Positions 7,382 to 14,513 of a stretch of DNA of 19,898 nucleotides are shown in pieces (within the stretch, counting starts at the first letter, position 1; each line of letters starts with the position of its first letter). Position numbers and translations under genes: made by a program. Under the pieces are notes generated by a model, which had not been told where the DNA came from, searched no databases, and saw only the letters and a list, made by a program, of their open reading frames with translations. Location of the stretch: contig CALCRR010000365.1 in the NCBI GenBank assembly GCA_937894495.1, positions 1 through 19,898 of the forward strand, given 5' to 3'. Source of the stretch: an uncultured Ruminococcus sp. (GTDB lineage: Bacteria > Bacillota > Clostridia > Oscillospirales > Ruminococcaceae).

Positions 7382-7465
7382 CTCAAAGCAGATCAGTTCC
7401 GATATCCTTTGAGACAAGAGAAGGTGGTGCCAAACGGCACGATAATTCGGATTTATCCGATCTGC
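7382..7465. other. Structured intergenic RNA between the ACT and PFL genes
   Basis: The 137-base gap inside this two-gene operon holds four inverted repeats. CTCAAAG (7382-7388) pairs with CTTTGAG (7407-7413), GCAGATC (7388-7394) with GATCTGC (7459-7465), GTGCC (7427-7431) with GGCAC (7436-7440), and CGGA (7448-7451) with TCCG (7456-7459). The second repeat encloses the third and fourth like a multi-branch junction, and the first would compete with it or form a pseudoknot. No match to a known riboswitch was recognised. A cis-acting RNA controlling the PFL gene is possible. Confidence 0.35.
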
Positions 7466-7483
7466 AAAGATTATTTCTGCTTA

Positions 7484-7753
7484 TCAGATATGGTGCATAC
7501 AGTTGAAAATATCCTCGTGCATAACGTGAACTTTTACCCCTAGCTCATCGCCCAGCGCAGTAAGGCTGTCGGAAAGCTGTGCGAAATCGCCCTTCAGCTT
7601 TGAGATATCAACTACCATTATCATGGCAAAAAGCTCCTGTAGCACCGACTGTGTTACCTCCTCAACGTTAGCATTGAGCTCTGCACACTTTGTGCTTACC
7701 TTTGCAAGTATGCCAACAGTATCTTTACCAATAACTGTAACTACTGCTCTCAT
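7484..7753 (-). CDS. ACT domain protein (UPF0237)
   Basis: An 89-residue single ACT domain (beta-alpha-beta-beta-alpha-beta): MRAVVTVIGKDTVGILAKV opens the first strand and helix with the conserved GKDxxGI turn, and NANVEEVTQSVLQELFAMIM forms the central strands. ACT domains commonly bind amino acids or similar small ligands and dimerise. It matches the UPF0237 family in length and in its position directly upstream of a UPF0210 protein. The ATG at 7753 follows AAAGGCGG. It is the first gene of the ACT-PFL operon, under a near-consensus promoter. The ligand is unknown. Confidence 0.92.
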   Translation of the reverse strand: MRAVVTVIGKDTVGILAKVSTKCAELNANVEEVTQSVLQELFAMIMVVDISKLKGDFAQLSDSLTALGDELGVKVHVMHEDIFNCMHHI

Positions 7754-7799
7754 ATATATTACCGCCTTTCGTTTTTCGATTTACTTATATAACTAATAC

Positions 7800-7828
7800 A
7801 TTATACCACATTTACGCTGTTTTGCCAA
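7800..7828 (-). promoter_or_regulatory. Sigma-A promoter of the ACT-PFL operon
   Basis: On the minus strand TTGGCA (7828-7823), a 17-base spacer and TATAAT (7805-7800). The leader to the ATG at 7753 is about 40 bases. Confidence 0.8.
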
Positions 7829-7851
7829 TAGGTGAATTTATAAATATTCTA

Positions 7852-9018
7852 TTAACGGCAAATTGTTATCTTTCTGGTGTATTCGCTGATAAATTCGGGC
7901 TCGCCCTTTACGCACAGCTGCTGCAGGCTCACCGCACGCTGTTCCAGCTCGGATATACGTGCAGCCTGACTTGATATTTTTTCAAGCTCCGCAAGGGAAG
8001 TGTCATACATAAGTGTGCTTTTGCCCTTGGCTATGGCAAGTATCTCGCTGCCCCTTTTGTTAAAAGCAAGTATCCTGCCGTAGGGGATATCAAAAAAGTC
8101 ATCAGCCCTTATGCCCAGGGTGATATTAAGTATCATTCGCCTTACTCTTGCTAGGGTGACGCTTTTGTTTTTAAACAGTATTGCAAGATCATCGGCTGAT
8201 CTTATCTCAGCCCTGTGTTTATCACGTATATTCAAAAATCGCTGTACAAGCTCTGCCGACATATCGGGCAGTCGGGTCAGCTCCTCACCTGCGGTCATAA
8301 GCTTCATTAAAACGGCTTTATCGGCATTTTTCAGAAAAAAAGCTCTGCCCGTTAAGGTATCGGGAACATAAGCCGAATAGTCACTGCCCTTGGCGATCAT
8401 CTGCCTTATGGCAGAGGCACTGGTGATGTTGTCTTTAATATCACCGCTGTCATGCTCTGCCCCTTTGCGCTTGACACATACCGGCTCTATCCAGGGAGCA
8501 GCCGTTTCAAGAGCTTTAATATATTCTATCCCCAGCATATTGTTTGGTTGCTCAAAAATGCCGCCCATGTCATGCTCTGCCGCAGCCTTTGAAACTGCCG
8601 AAGGGTAAGATCTGCCCTTAGCTGTAAGCTCCTTTACCGTGTCGGATTTTTCAAGCTCCCTTGAAAGCCTTGCAGCTGCTTTGAGCTTTGTTATATCACC
8701 GCACTCGCTGCCAAAGCTCAGCCTGTTTACCACATGTTCACCAAGCCCAGCCAGCAGCCTTACCCCTGCACGGGCAAATCTCTCGGCACTTGCGCATGAG
8801 TAAGGGCAGGGGAGCTCGATGACCAGATCGGCGCCGTTTTTCAAAGCCGCCTGTGCCCGCTCGAACTTATCCGCAACAGCAATATCACCGCGCTGAACAG
8901 CCGCACCGCTCATGACCGCAACAATGTGGCTTGCCCCCATTTGCCTTGTTTTATCCAGCTGATATTTATGCCCGTTGTGAAAGGGATTATACTCCGCAAT
9001 TACTCCTGCTGTAAGCAT
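7852..9018 (-). CDS. tmcAL: tRNA(Met) cytidine acetate ligase TmcAL
   Basis: This 388-residue cytosolic enzyme belongs to the YlbM/TmcAL family. In Bacillus subtilis the family forms N4-acetylcytidine at the wobble position of elongator tRNA(Met) from free acetate and ATP. The N-terminus MLTAGVIAEYNPFHNGHKYQ carries the nucleotidyltransferase HxGH motif at residues 14-17. The conserved AVMSG, QRGD, DLVIELP and LSFGSE segments follow in order. The start at 9018 is fixed by AGGAGG five bases upstream; a longer frame reaching 9072 has no ribosome site. It diverges from acetate kinase across a 185-base gap, a sensible pairing because it consumes acetate. No clear -35/-10 pair was found for it in that gap. 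Confidence 0.93.
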   Translation of the reverse strand: MLTAGVIAEYNPFHNGHKYQLDKTRQMGASHIVAVMSGAAVQRGDIAVADKFERAQAALKNGADLVIELPCPYSCASAERFARAGVRLLAGLGEHVVNRLSFGSECGDITKLKAAARLSRELEKSDTVKELTAKGRSYPSAVSKAAAEHDMGGIFEQPNNMLGIEYIKALETAAPWIEPVCVKRKGAEHDSGDIKDNITSASAIRQMIAKGSDYSAYVPDTLTGRAFFLKNADKAVLMKLMTAGEELTRLPDMSAELVQRFLNIRDKHRAEIRSADDLAILFKNKSVTLARVRRMILNITLGIRADDFFDIPYGRILAFNKRGSEILAIAKGKSTLMYDTSLAELEKISSQAARISELEQRAVSLQQLCVKGEPEFISEYTRKITICR

Positions 9019-9096
9019 TTGCTCCTCCTGTACCTGTTTTATTGCCAAAAATAGCATAGTAAAATTGTGCAATATGTATATTTAGGTGAAACACTC

Positions 9097-9125
9097 TTGA
9101 AATTTACCGAAAATTACGATATACT
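9097..9125 (+). promoter_or_regulatory. Sigma-A promoter of ackA
   Basis: TTGAAA (9097-9102), a 17-base spacer and TATACT (9120-9125). The early leader contains a small hairpin, CGGGCT (9143-9148) with AGCCCG (9157-9162), about 40 bases ahead of the start codon. Confidence 0.8.
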
Positions 9126-9203
9126 ATAAGTATATGATATTTCGGGCTCAAAGTCAAGCCCGTGAGATTATGTTCAAATTGTTTTGAGAGGAGTTTATTT
9201 TTA

Positions 9204-10400
9204 ATGAAAATTCTTGTTGTAAACGCAGGATCATCTTCGCTGAAGTATCAGCTGCTCAACATGGAGGACGAGTCGGTCATCGCCAAGGGCAACTGCGACC
9301 GTATCGGTATTGACGGTCACGTAAGCGCCAAAACAGGCGACGGCAGAGCTTTTGAGGCTGACTGTGATTTCCCCACACATACCGAGGCTTTTGAAAAGCT
9401 GGTAGAGGTGCTCACCAGCGGCGAGACCAAGGTCATCGACTCAATGGCTGAGATATCTGCTGTAGGTCACAGAATAGTGCAGGGCGCTGAGGTATTCAAG
9501 GAGACCTGCTTTGCTACCGATGAGGTAATTGATAAGATCGACGATCTGGCAGAGCTGGCACCTGTACACAACCACCCTCACGCACTGGCACTGAGAGCCT
9601 GCAAGGCAGTTCTTCCCGAGGGCACACCTCAGGCAGTTGTTTTCGATACAGCATTCCATGCTACAATGCCCAGAAAGGCTTTCCTTTTCGGTCTGCCCTA
9701 TGAGTGCTATGAGGAGCTGCACGTTAGGAAATACGGCTTCCACGGCACATCTCACAGATTTGTTTCGGGCGAGCTGGCAAAGGTCCTGGGCAAGGATCCC
9801 AGCGAGCTTAAAATAGTTTCATGCCACCTGGGCAACGGCTCTTCAATAACAGCTGTTGACGGCGGCAAGAGCGTTGATACATCAATGGGCTTTACTCCTC
9901 TGGACGGTCTGGTAATGGGCACACGCTGCGGCTCTGTTGACCCCTCGGCTGTTGAGTTCGTTGCAAAGAAGAAGGGCTTTACTCCCGATGAGATGACAGC
10001 TTATATGAACAAAAAGTCGGGCTTCCTGGGCGTTTCGGGCATAAGCTCAGATAACAGAGATATACAGAAGGCTGCAAATGAGGGCAATGAGAGAGCACAG
10101 GCAGTAAGCGAGATGCTCACTTATCAGATCAAGAAGTACATCGGCTCTTATGCAGCTGCAATGGGCGGTGTTGACGCTGTTCTCTTCACAGGCGGCATCG
10201 GCGAGAACGCACCTGAGGTAAGACTTGAAGCCTGCGAGGGTCTTGAATTCATGGGCATCAAGGTAGACGCTGAGAAGAACAATGTAAGGGGCAAGCTCAC
10301 CGAGATATCTGCTGATGACTCAAAGGTAAAGGTATATGTAGTACCCACCAATGAGGAGCTGCTTATCGCAAGAGACACTCTGGAGCTTATTTCAAAGTAA
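9204..10400 (+). CDS. ackA: Acetate kinase
   Basis: A 398-residue acetate kinase that interconverts acetyl phosphate plus ADP with acetate plus ATP, the last, ATP-yielding step of acetate fermentation. Signature segments are all present: LVVNAGSSSLKYQ (N7), GHRIVQGAE (R90), FDTAFHATMP (D148), YGFHGTSHRFVS (H180), SCHLGNGSS, MGTRCGSVDP (R241), FTGGIGENAPEVR and PTNEELLIARDT (E384), which match the known catalytic and nucleotide-binding residues of the family. The ATG at 9204 follows GAGAGGAG; an in-frame upstream extension to 9162 overlaps the leader hairpin and has no ribosome site. No phosphotransacetylase gene is visible beside it. A perfect bidirectional terminator follows. Confidence 0.98.
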   Translation: MKILVVNAGSSSLKYQLLNMEDESVIAKGNCDRIGIDGHVSAKTGDGRAFEADCDFPTHTEAFEKLVEVLTSGETKVIDSMAEISAVGHRIVQGAEVFKETCFATDEVIDKIDDLAELAPVHNHPHALALRACKAVLPEGTPQAVVFDTAFHATMPRKAFLFGLPYECYEELHVRKYGFHGTSHRFVSGELAKVLGKDPSELKIVSCHLGNGSSITAVDGGKSVDTSMGFTPLDGLVMGTRCGSVDPSAVEFVAKKKGFTPDEMTAYMNKKSGFLGVSGISSDNRDIQKAANEGNERAQAVSEMLTYQIKKYIGSYAAAMGGVDAVLFTGGIGENAPEVRLEACEGLEFMGIKVDAEKNNVRGKLTEISADDSKVKVYVVPTNEELLIARDTLELISK

Positions 10401-10411
10401 AAAACAGCTTT

Positions 10412-10450
10412 ACATAAAAAACTCCCGATCTGTTCGGGAGTTTTTTATGT
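10412..10450. terminator. Bidirectional terminator between ackA and the PPK2 gene
   Basis: A perfect 17-base inverted repeat (10412-10428 and 10434-10450) with a TCTGT loop. Its core is CTCCCGA/TCGGGAG and its outer part is an A6/T6 run, giving a U tract in both directions. Confidence 0.93.
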
Positions 10451-10452
10451 GC

Positions 10453-11955
10453 TCAGATACCCAGCCTTTCCTCTATCCTCTTGCAGATAGTTTTAAGCGC
10501 CTTTATCCTTGCGTATTTTTTATCGTTGCCCTCAACTATCGTCCAGGGTGCAAATTCGGTGGAGGTCAGCTTTACCATGCGGTCAACTGCGGTCTCGTAT
10601 TCGTCCCACTTTTCACGGTTTCGCCAGTCCTCATCGGTTATCTTCCACTGCTTTGCAGGGGTGTTTTCACGTTCCTTGAAGCGGCGGTACTGTTCCTCCT
10701 TGTCGATATTTATCCAGAACTTTATGACCACAGCGCCCCAGTCGGTGAGCTGCTTCTCAAACTCGTTAATCTCCTGATAAGCCATATCCGCACGCTCCTG
10801 GGGAGTTATCTTCTCGATAGGCTCCACCATTACCCTGCCATACCAGGTGCGGTCAAAAATAGTGAAGTGTCCGTCGTTTTCAAGTCTGGTCCAGAAACGC
10901 CACAAATAATGCCTTGCCAGCTCCGAAGGCTCGGGGGCGGCAATGGGCTTTACCTCATATCCTCTGGGGTCGAGAGCAGACGCCACACGCTTGATATTTC
11001 CGCCCTTTCCCCCTGCGTCCCAGCCCTCATATGCTATAATAACAGGTATTTTGCGCTGATAGCAGATGTTTTGCAGCTTGAACAGCTTTTCCTGATATTT
11101 GTCAAGCTTGCGTGCATACTCCTCCTCGGTCAGCGATTTATCCATATCTATCTCTTTGAGCTTGCGGGTCTTAACGGTCTTGAATTTCTCGGGCTTGTAA
11201 TCAATAACGGGGAACTCAGGCTTTTCTTCAAATTTACCGCCGTTTTCCTTAGCGGCGCAGGCAGCCTTTATTGCATTTGTAACGGTCATCATTATTGAAA
11301 ACTGCGCTGTTACCTTGTTGTTTGCAGGCACGATATGCCAGGGCGCATAGCTTGTGTTGGTCCTGCAAAGGGTCTTGTCATACTTTTTGAAGAAAGCCGA
11401 ATAGTTATCAGAGTTGATGATATCGTGGTCATCTACCCTCCACTTGGTTATCTCGCTGCTGACCAGCTTTTTCAGCCTTTCCTGCTGCTCGTCCTTAGTT
11501 ATATGTAAAAAGAATTTGATGATAAGATAGCCGTCATCAGCCAGCTGTCTTTCAAAGGTGTTTATATCGTCAATGCGCTTTTTATATTCGGTCTTGCTTA
11601 TCTCGCCGTACATATAAGCGTTCACCGTGTCACGGAACCAGCTGCCGTCAAGTATCAGAAACTCGCCCTGTTTTGGGAGCTTCTGCCAGTAACGGTGCAG
11701 CCAGGGCTTGCGAAGCTCAACAACATTAGGGGTGCGTATAGCCTCAACGTTATAAAATCTGGGGTCCATAAATTTAATGAGCTTTGCTATCTGCGAGCCC
11801 TTGCCTGCTGCCGACCAGCCGTCTATAGTGATAATAACAGGTATCTTATTGGCTTTTGCCGCATTTGCAAGGTTTATAAGCTCATCACGCATAGCGTTAA
11901 GCTCTTCTGCCGCGTCAGTTTTTTTGGTTTTGGTCTGTTCGATAGTTTCAAGCAT
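10453..11955 (-). CDS. Two-domain PPK2 family polyphosphate kinase (polyphosphate:AMP phosphotransferase type)
   Basis: A 500-residue protein with two PPK2 domains in tandem. PPK2 enzymes move phosphate between polyphosphate and nucleotides; the tandem class II type mainly makes ADP from AMP. The second domain has a full active-site set: Walker A EGWDAGGKGG, Walker B IFDRTWYGR, the PAPEPSELARHYLWRFW lid region and WKITDEDWRNREKWDEY. The first domain keeps a Walker A (DGWSAAGKGS) but has ILDGSWFRD where FDRSWY is usual, so the motif Arg is replaced by Gly and it is likely inactive or regulatory. I start at the ATG at 11955, nine bases after GAGGAG; the ATG at 11964 abuts that site. No convincing promoter hexamers were found upstream, although the region is AT-rich and has a TATAAT. 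AMP specificity is inferred from architecture. Confidence 0.92.
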   Translation of the reverse strand: MLETIEQTKTKKTDAAEELNAMRDELINLANAAKANKIPVIITIDGWSAAGKGSQIAKLIKFMDPRFYNVEAIRTPNVVELRKPWLHRYWQKLPKQGEFLILDGSWFRDTVNAYMYGEISKTEYKKRIDDINTFERQLADDGYLIIKFFLHITKDEQQERLKKLVSSEITKWRVDDHDIINSDNYSAFFKKYDKTLCRTNTSYAPWHIVPANNKVTAQFSIMMTVTNAIKAACAAKENGGKFEEKPEFPVIDYKPEKFKTVKTRKLKEIDMDKSLTEEEYARKLDKYQEKLFKLQNICYQRKIPVIIAYEGWDAGGKGGNIKRVASALDPRGYEVKPIAAPEPSELARHYLWRFWTRLENDGHFTIFDRTWYGRVMVEPIEKITPQERADMAYQEINEFEKQLTDWGAVVIKFWINIDKEEQYRRFKERENTPAKQWKITDEDWRNREKWDEYETAVDRMVKLTSTEFAPWTIVEGNDKKYARIKALKTICKRIEERLGI

Positions 11956-12146
11956 ATGCTTCATCTCCTCAAAAAAATTTAATTGCTATTAATATTATAT
12001 ACAAATTTTACCCAAAAGTATATTGACATATTTAATAAAAAAATCAGTGTTCTTTTGTCAAAAAAACGCTTGCACTGGATACGGTGATGACCGTACAATA
12101 TAAATAATCATAAGACCGACTTAATACTGAGTTAATAAAAGTGAGT

Positions 12147-12152
12147 TATAAT
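12147..12152 (+). promoter_or_regulatory. Candidate -10 box for the coiled-coil membrane protein gene
   Basis: TATAAT at 12147-12152 lies 31 bases before the ATG at 12184, but there is no good -35 box at the right distance. An alternative further up is TTGCAC (12070-12075), 18 bases, then TACAAT (12094-12099). Either could serve. Confidence 0.35.
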
Positions 12153-12183
12153 CTATCTATTAAGTTAGAAAGGCAATGATGAT

Positions 12184-13167
12184 ATGTCTGATAAAAAAAT
12201 TAGCATTGACGAGGGCAGAGATGCCATTCCCGATGATGACTATGAATATGAAAAACAGCTTGCCGAGCAGGAACGTGCGATTGAAGAGCAGCGCCGCCAG
12301 CGGCAGGAGGAGCTTTTAGCCGAGCAGAAAAGGAAGGAACGTCAGGCTCAGAAGGAACGTGAGCAGCAGATAGCCCGTGAAAAGCTGGAGCTTTTGCAGC
12401 TGAAAAACGGTGTTATCGGCGAGGAAGAGGCGTCTATCAAGGAGGAGCATCACGAAAAGACAAAGCTGACAGGTGCAGCGTGGGTATCGAATTTCTGGTA
12501 TCACAACAAGTTCATTATTATTGCGGCGGTCTTTCTGATAGCGGTGGTCATTTTCCTCGTATACAGTGAGGTCACCAGAGAGCGCCCCGACCTGACCATA
12601 ATGATGATAGCAGATAACGACCTTGCCCAGCGCACCGAAGAGCTTGAAGAATTTTTTGAAAAATACACCGATGATGTTGACGGCAACGGCTACGTTCACG
12701 TTACAGTCATAGCAATACCCATAAGCCCCAGGATAGACAGCATTACGCTGAATGCCAACACCTCAAAGTTCTATTCACAGGTGCAGGCAGGGGACGCTAT
12801 GATAGTTATAACCGACTCAAACACCTCTGAGGAGTATATGGCGCTGATGGACCCCACTCTTGAAGAGCGTTTCCCGGGAAATAAATATGTTGATGAGCAG
12901 GGCTTCAGCTTTAACTCAAAGATAATGGCTGAGGAGCTGAAGTATGAGTATATGCCCAACGACGTCTATATGTCAATACGCTTTCCCGTAAAGACTATGG
13001 AATATTCAAAGAAGGAAGCCAGAGAGCTTTATGACAAAAGCTACGTGGTATATGAGCGTATAGTCAACGACATCACCGCACGCTGTGAGCAGACTGACGA
13101 CCCCGGGCTTGAGACCGAGCCGTTAAAGATAAAAACCGAGACCGACAGCAGCAGTGAGGTTTCATAA
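12184..13167 (+). CDS. Coiled-coil, single-pass membrane protein of unknown function
   Basis: A 327-residue protein. Residues about 20-95 are extremely charged (Glu, Arg, Gln, Lys) and should form a long cytosolic coiled coil or single helix. The segment FIIIAAVFLIAVVIFLVY (110-127) is one membrane span, flanked by WYHNK and TRERPDL. About 200 residues follow that are probably extracellular, with no cysteines except near the end and an acidic Ser/Thr tail. Similar clostridial proteins share a short YHK-type stretch, a single span and a RPDLTI-like beginning of the outer domain, but I know of no assigned role. AGAAAGG precedes the ATG by ten bases. It is a single-gene unit closed by its own terminator. 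Confidence 0.85.
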   Translation: MSDKKISIDEGRDAIPDDDYEYEKQLAEQERAIEEQRRQRQEELLAEQKRKERQAQKEREQQIAREKLELLQLKNGVIGEEEASIKEEHHEKTKLTGAAWVSNFWYHNKFIIIAAVFLIAVVIFLVYSEVTRERPDLTIMMIADNDLAQRTEELEEFFEKYTDDVDGNGYVHVTVIAIPISPRIDSITLNANTSKFYSQVQAGDAMIVITDSNTSEEYMALMDPTLEERFPGNKYVDEQGFSFNSKIMAEELKYEYMPNDVYMSIRFPVKTMEYSKKEARELYDKSYVVYERIVNDITARCEQTDDPGLETEPLKIKTETDSSSEVS

Positions 13168-13176
13168 CATAAAAAT

Positions 13177-13203
13177 AAGCCGTTGGTATCAAGCCGACGG
13201 CTT
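13177..13203 (+). terminator. Intrinsic terminator after the coiled-coil membrane protein gene
   Basis: AAGCCGTTGG (13177-13186) pairs with CCGACGGCTT (13194-13203), ten pairs with one G-U, followed by TTTTG and further on TTTATTTTTT. Confidence 0.82.
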
Positions 13204-13307
13204 TTGTATATATTTATTTTTTCGGCATATAATATATTTGGTAAGTATTTTACAGATAACAGGGAAATGTCAAATAATTGTGACAGAAAATGAAAATCAG
13301 ATGAAAA

Positions 13308-13334
13308 TTAGCACTCTCCTCTTGACAGTGCTAA
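13308..13334 (+). promoter_or_regulatory. CIRCE operator (HrcA binding site)
   Basis: TTAGCACTC (13308-13316), nine bases, then CAGTGCTAA (13326-13334). This is the CIRCE inverted repeat TTAGCACTC-N9-GAGTGCTAA with one mismatch. It overlaps the -35 box of the hsp20 promoter, as expected for HrcA repression. Confidence 0.9.
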
Positions 13335-13350
13335 AAGTTAGTGCTATAAT
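13322..13350 (+). promoter_or_regulatory. Sigma-A promoter of hsp20, overlapping CIRCE
   Basis: TTGACA (13322-13327), a 17-base spacer and TATAAT (13345-13350), both perfect. The spacer carries an extra TTAGTGC (13338-13344) that echoes the CIRCE half-site. The predicted start is about 13357. Confidence 0.88.
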
Positions 13351-13356
13351 ATAGTC

Positions 13357-13485
13357 AGAACAAAGGAACAGAGCAGATCACCCGGGTATCTGCCTACCGT
13401 CCCGTTGCTCATAAAACATAAGGTTTTACATAAGCCGCGGCAAACTGCCGCAGACGATGTTTATTGAGATAAGGAGGACTGACCT
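13357..13485 (+). other. Long structured 5' leader of hsp20
   Basis: The leader is about 130 bases, long for a single gene. It can form GAGCA (13371-13375) with TGCTC (13406-13410), a competing hairpin CAGAT (13374-13378) with ATCTG (13388-13392), and a tight GCGGCA/TGCCGC hairpin (13437-13451). I saw no stretch clearly complementary to the AAGGAGG ribosome site (13471-13477), so a thermosensor is possible but not shown. Upstream of CIRCE, 13204-13307 holds only AT-rich sequence. Confidence 0.4.
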
Positions 13486-13947
13486 ATGTTATTACCCAGC
13501 ATTTTTGGTGAAAGTTTATTTGATGATCTTGACAGCTTTATGGATCTTTCAATGCCGAGAGGTTTTGGAGGTATCGACAGAAAGCTCTACGGCAAGCACG
13601 CTGCCAATGTGATGAAGACAGATGTCCACGAAAAGGATAGCTCTTATGAGCTGGATATCGACCTCCCCGGTTTTAAGAAGGAAGAGATCGACCTTAGCCT
13701 TGAAAACGGCTATCTCATGGTAGGGGCTTCAAAGACCCTTGATAATGACGAAAAGTCAGACAAGGGCAAGGTGATACGCCGTGAGCGTTATGCAGGATCC
13801 ATGCAGAGGAGCTTTTATGTCGGTGACAATGTTACCGAGGACGAGGTAAAGGCTAAATTCGAGGACGGTGTGCTCAGGCTGACTATCCCGAAGAAGGACC
13901 CCCAGAAGGCTGTTGAGCAGAAGAAATATATCGCTATCGAGGGATAA
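13486..13947 (+). CDS. Small heat-shock protein, Hsp20/alpha-crystallin family
   Basis: A 153-residue holdase chaperone that binds unfolding proteins in large oligomers. The alpha-crystallin domain spans about 43-137: MKTDVHEKDSSYELDIDLPG opens it, RRERYAGSMQRSFYV is the conserved central strand, and FEDGVLRLTIPKK is the family end signature. The N-terminal arm (MLLPSIFGESLFDDL) has the usual hydrophobic/acidic pattern, and YIAIEG at the C-terminus supplies an IxI-type motif for oligomer contacts. The ATG follows AAGGAGG with eight-base spacing. Regulation is visible: CIRCE overlaps the promoter, so HrcA should repress it. Length is typical for clostridial Hsp18-like proteins. Confidence 0.96.
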   Translation: MLLPSIFGESLFDDLDSFMDLSMPRGFGGIDRKLYGKHAANVMKTDVHEKDSSYELDIDLPGFKKEEIDLSLENGYLMVGASKTLDNDEKSDKGKVIRRERYAGSMQRSFYVGDNVTEDEVKAKFEDGVLRLTIPKKDPQKAVEQKKYIAIEG

Positions 13948-13953
13948 AAATAC

Positions 13954-13990
13954 AGCGGCTGCTGTGCTTTGATACGGCACAGCAGCCGCT
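13954..13990. terminator. Bidirectional terminator between hsp20 and the feo operon
   Basis: AGCGGCTGCTGTGC (13954-13967) and its perfect complement (13977-13990) form a 14-pair stem with a nine-base loop, followed by TTTTT on the plus strand and TATTTTTA on the minus strand. Confidence 0.93.
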
Positions 13991-14001
13991 TTTTGTTATA
14001 A

Positions 14002-14364
14002 TTACCGTTTTAGCTTTGCCCCGTAGCCTGCCTCGGCTATGGTGCTGCAAAGCTTTTTTACATCGGGCTCGTTTTTAGTGCGTATATATGCAAGATTTTT
14101 GCCAAGGTCCACCTTAGCAAGTATGTCCTCACTGCGGTTCAGGGCGTTTTCGATACGTCTGGCGCAGTTAATGCAGGTCATACCCGAAATGCTCAGCTCT
14201 GTCTTATACGGGTACTCTGACTTTTTTCTTCCCTTGACCGAAATGCTTTTTTCAGCCTTTTCAAGCTCGCCGCAGCAGCTGCTGCCTTTGGTGTATCTTT
14301 TGTAGCTTATAAAGCCTGCTATGGCTATCACCGCCGCAACTATAACTATTATTGCTTCCTGCAT
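14002..14364 (-). CDS. Membrane-anchored heavy-metal-associated (HMA) domain protein
   Basis: A 120-residue protein with an N-terminal membrane span (about 3-20, IIVIVAAVIAIAGFISYKRY), a Cys pair right after it (C30-C31) and an HMA fold from about 54 to 120. The metal-binding loop is GMTCINCARR, with C64 and C67. HMA domains usually pass Cu(I), Zn or similar soft metals to partners. As the last gene of the feo operon it may serve metal homeostasis linked to Fe(II) uptake, which is an inference. GGAG lies about ten bases before its ATG, inside the 3' end of the Cys-rich protein gene, with which it overlaps by 16 bases. Confidence 0.9.
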   Translation of the reverse strand: MQEAIIVIVAAVIAIAGFISYKRYTKGSSCCGELEKAEKSISVKGRKKSEYPYKTELSISGMTCINCARRIENALNRSEDILAKVDLGKNLAYIRTKNEPDVKKLCSTIAEAGYGAKLKR

Positions 14365-14513
14365 GACCTGTTCTCTCCGTAAGCGCAGCCGCTGCAGCCG
14401 TCACAGCAGCCGCTGCAGCCCCTGCCGCTTTTTCTGCTTCTAACACACTGCATAACAGCTCCAAAAAGCGCCGCAGTTATAACTATAATAAGTAAAATAT
14501 CATATACATTCAT
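14349..14513 (-). CDS. FeoB-associated Cys-rich membrane protein
   Basis: A 54-residue protein. One membrane span (ILLIIVITAALFGAVMQ, about 6-22) is followed by a short tail with eight cysteines, arranged as CSGCCDGCSGC (33-43) plus C23 and C51. This is the hallmark of the small Cys-rich proteins encoded directly after feoB in many Firmicutes. Its ATG directly follows the feoB stop (TAA then ATG), with AGGAG eight bases upstream inside feoB, and its end overlaps the HMA gene. It likely sits next to the FeoB channel; metal binding or redox sensing is plausible but unproven. Confidence 0.88.
   Translation of the reverse strand: MNVYDILLIIVITAALFGAVMQCVRSRKSGRGCSGCCDGCSGCAYGENRSCRKQ

Noticed and set aside
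7421..7440. AAGGTGGTGCC resembling a T-box antiterminator motif
   Set aside because: It is on the strand opposite to the surrounding genes, has no specifier stem, terminator or downstream aminoacyl-tRNA or amino-acid gene.
10351..11298. 315-codon open frame on the plus strand
   Set aside because: It lies antisense to the PPK2 gene, starts inside ackA and has Cys/Leu-rich composition typical of shadow frames; no ribosome site.
14261..14464. Ala-rich 67-codon open frame on the minus strand
   Set aside because: It is the out-of-frame reading of the Cys-rich FeoB-associated gene; the Cys-rich frame has the better ribosome site and a recognisable family pattern.
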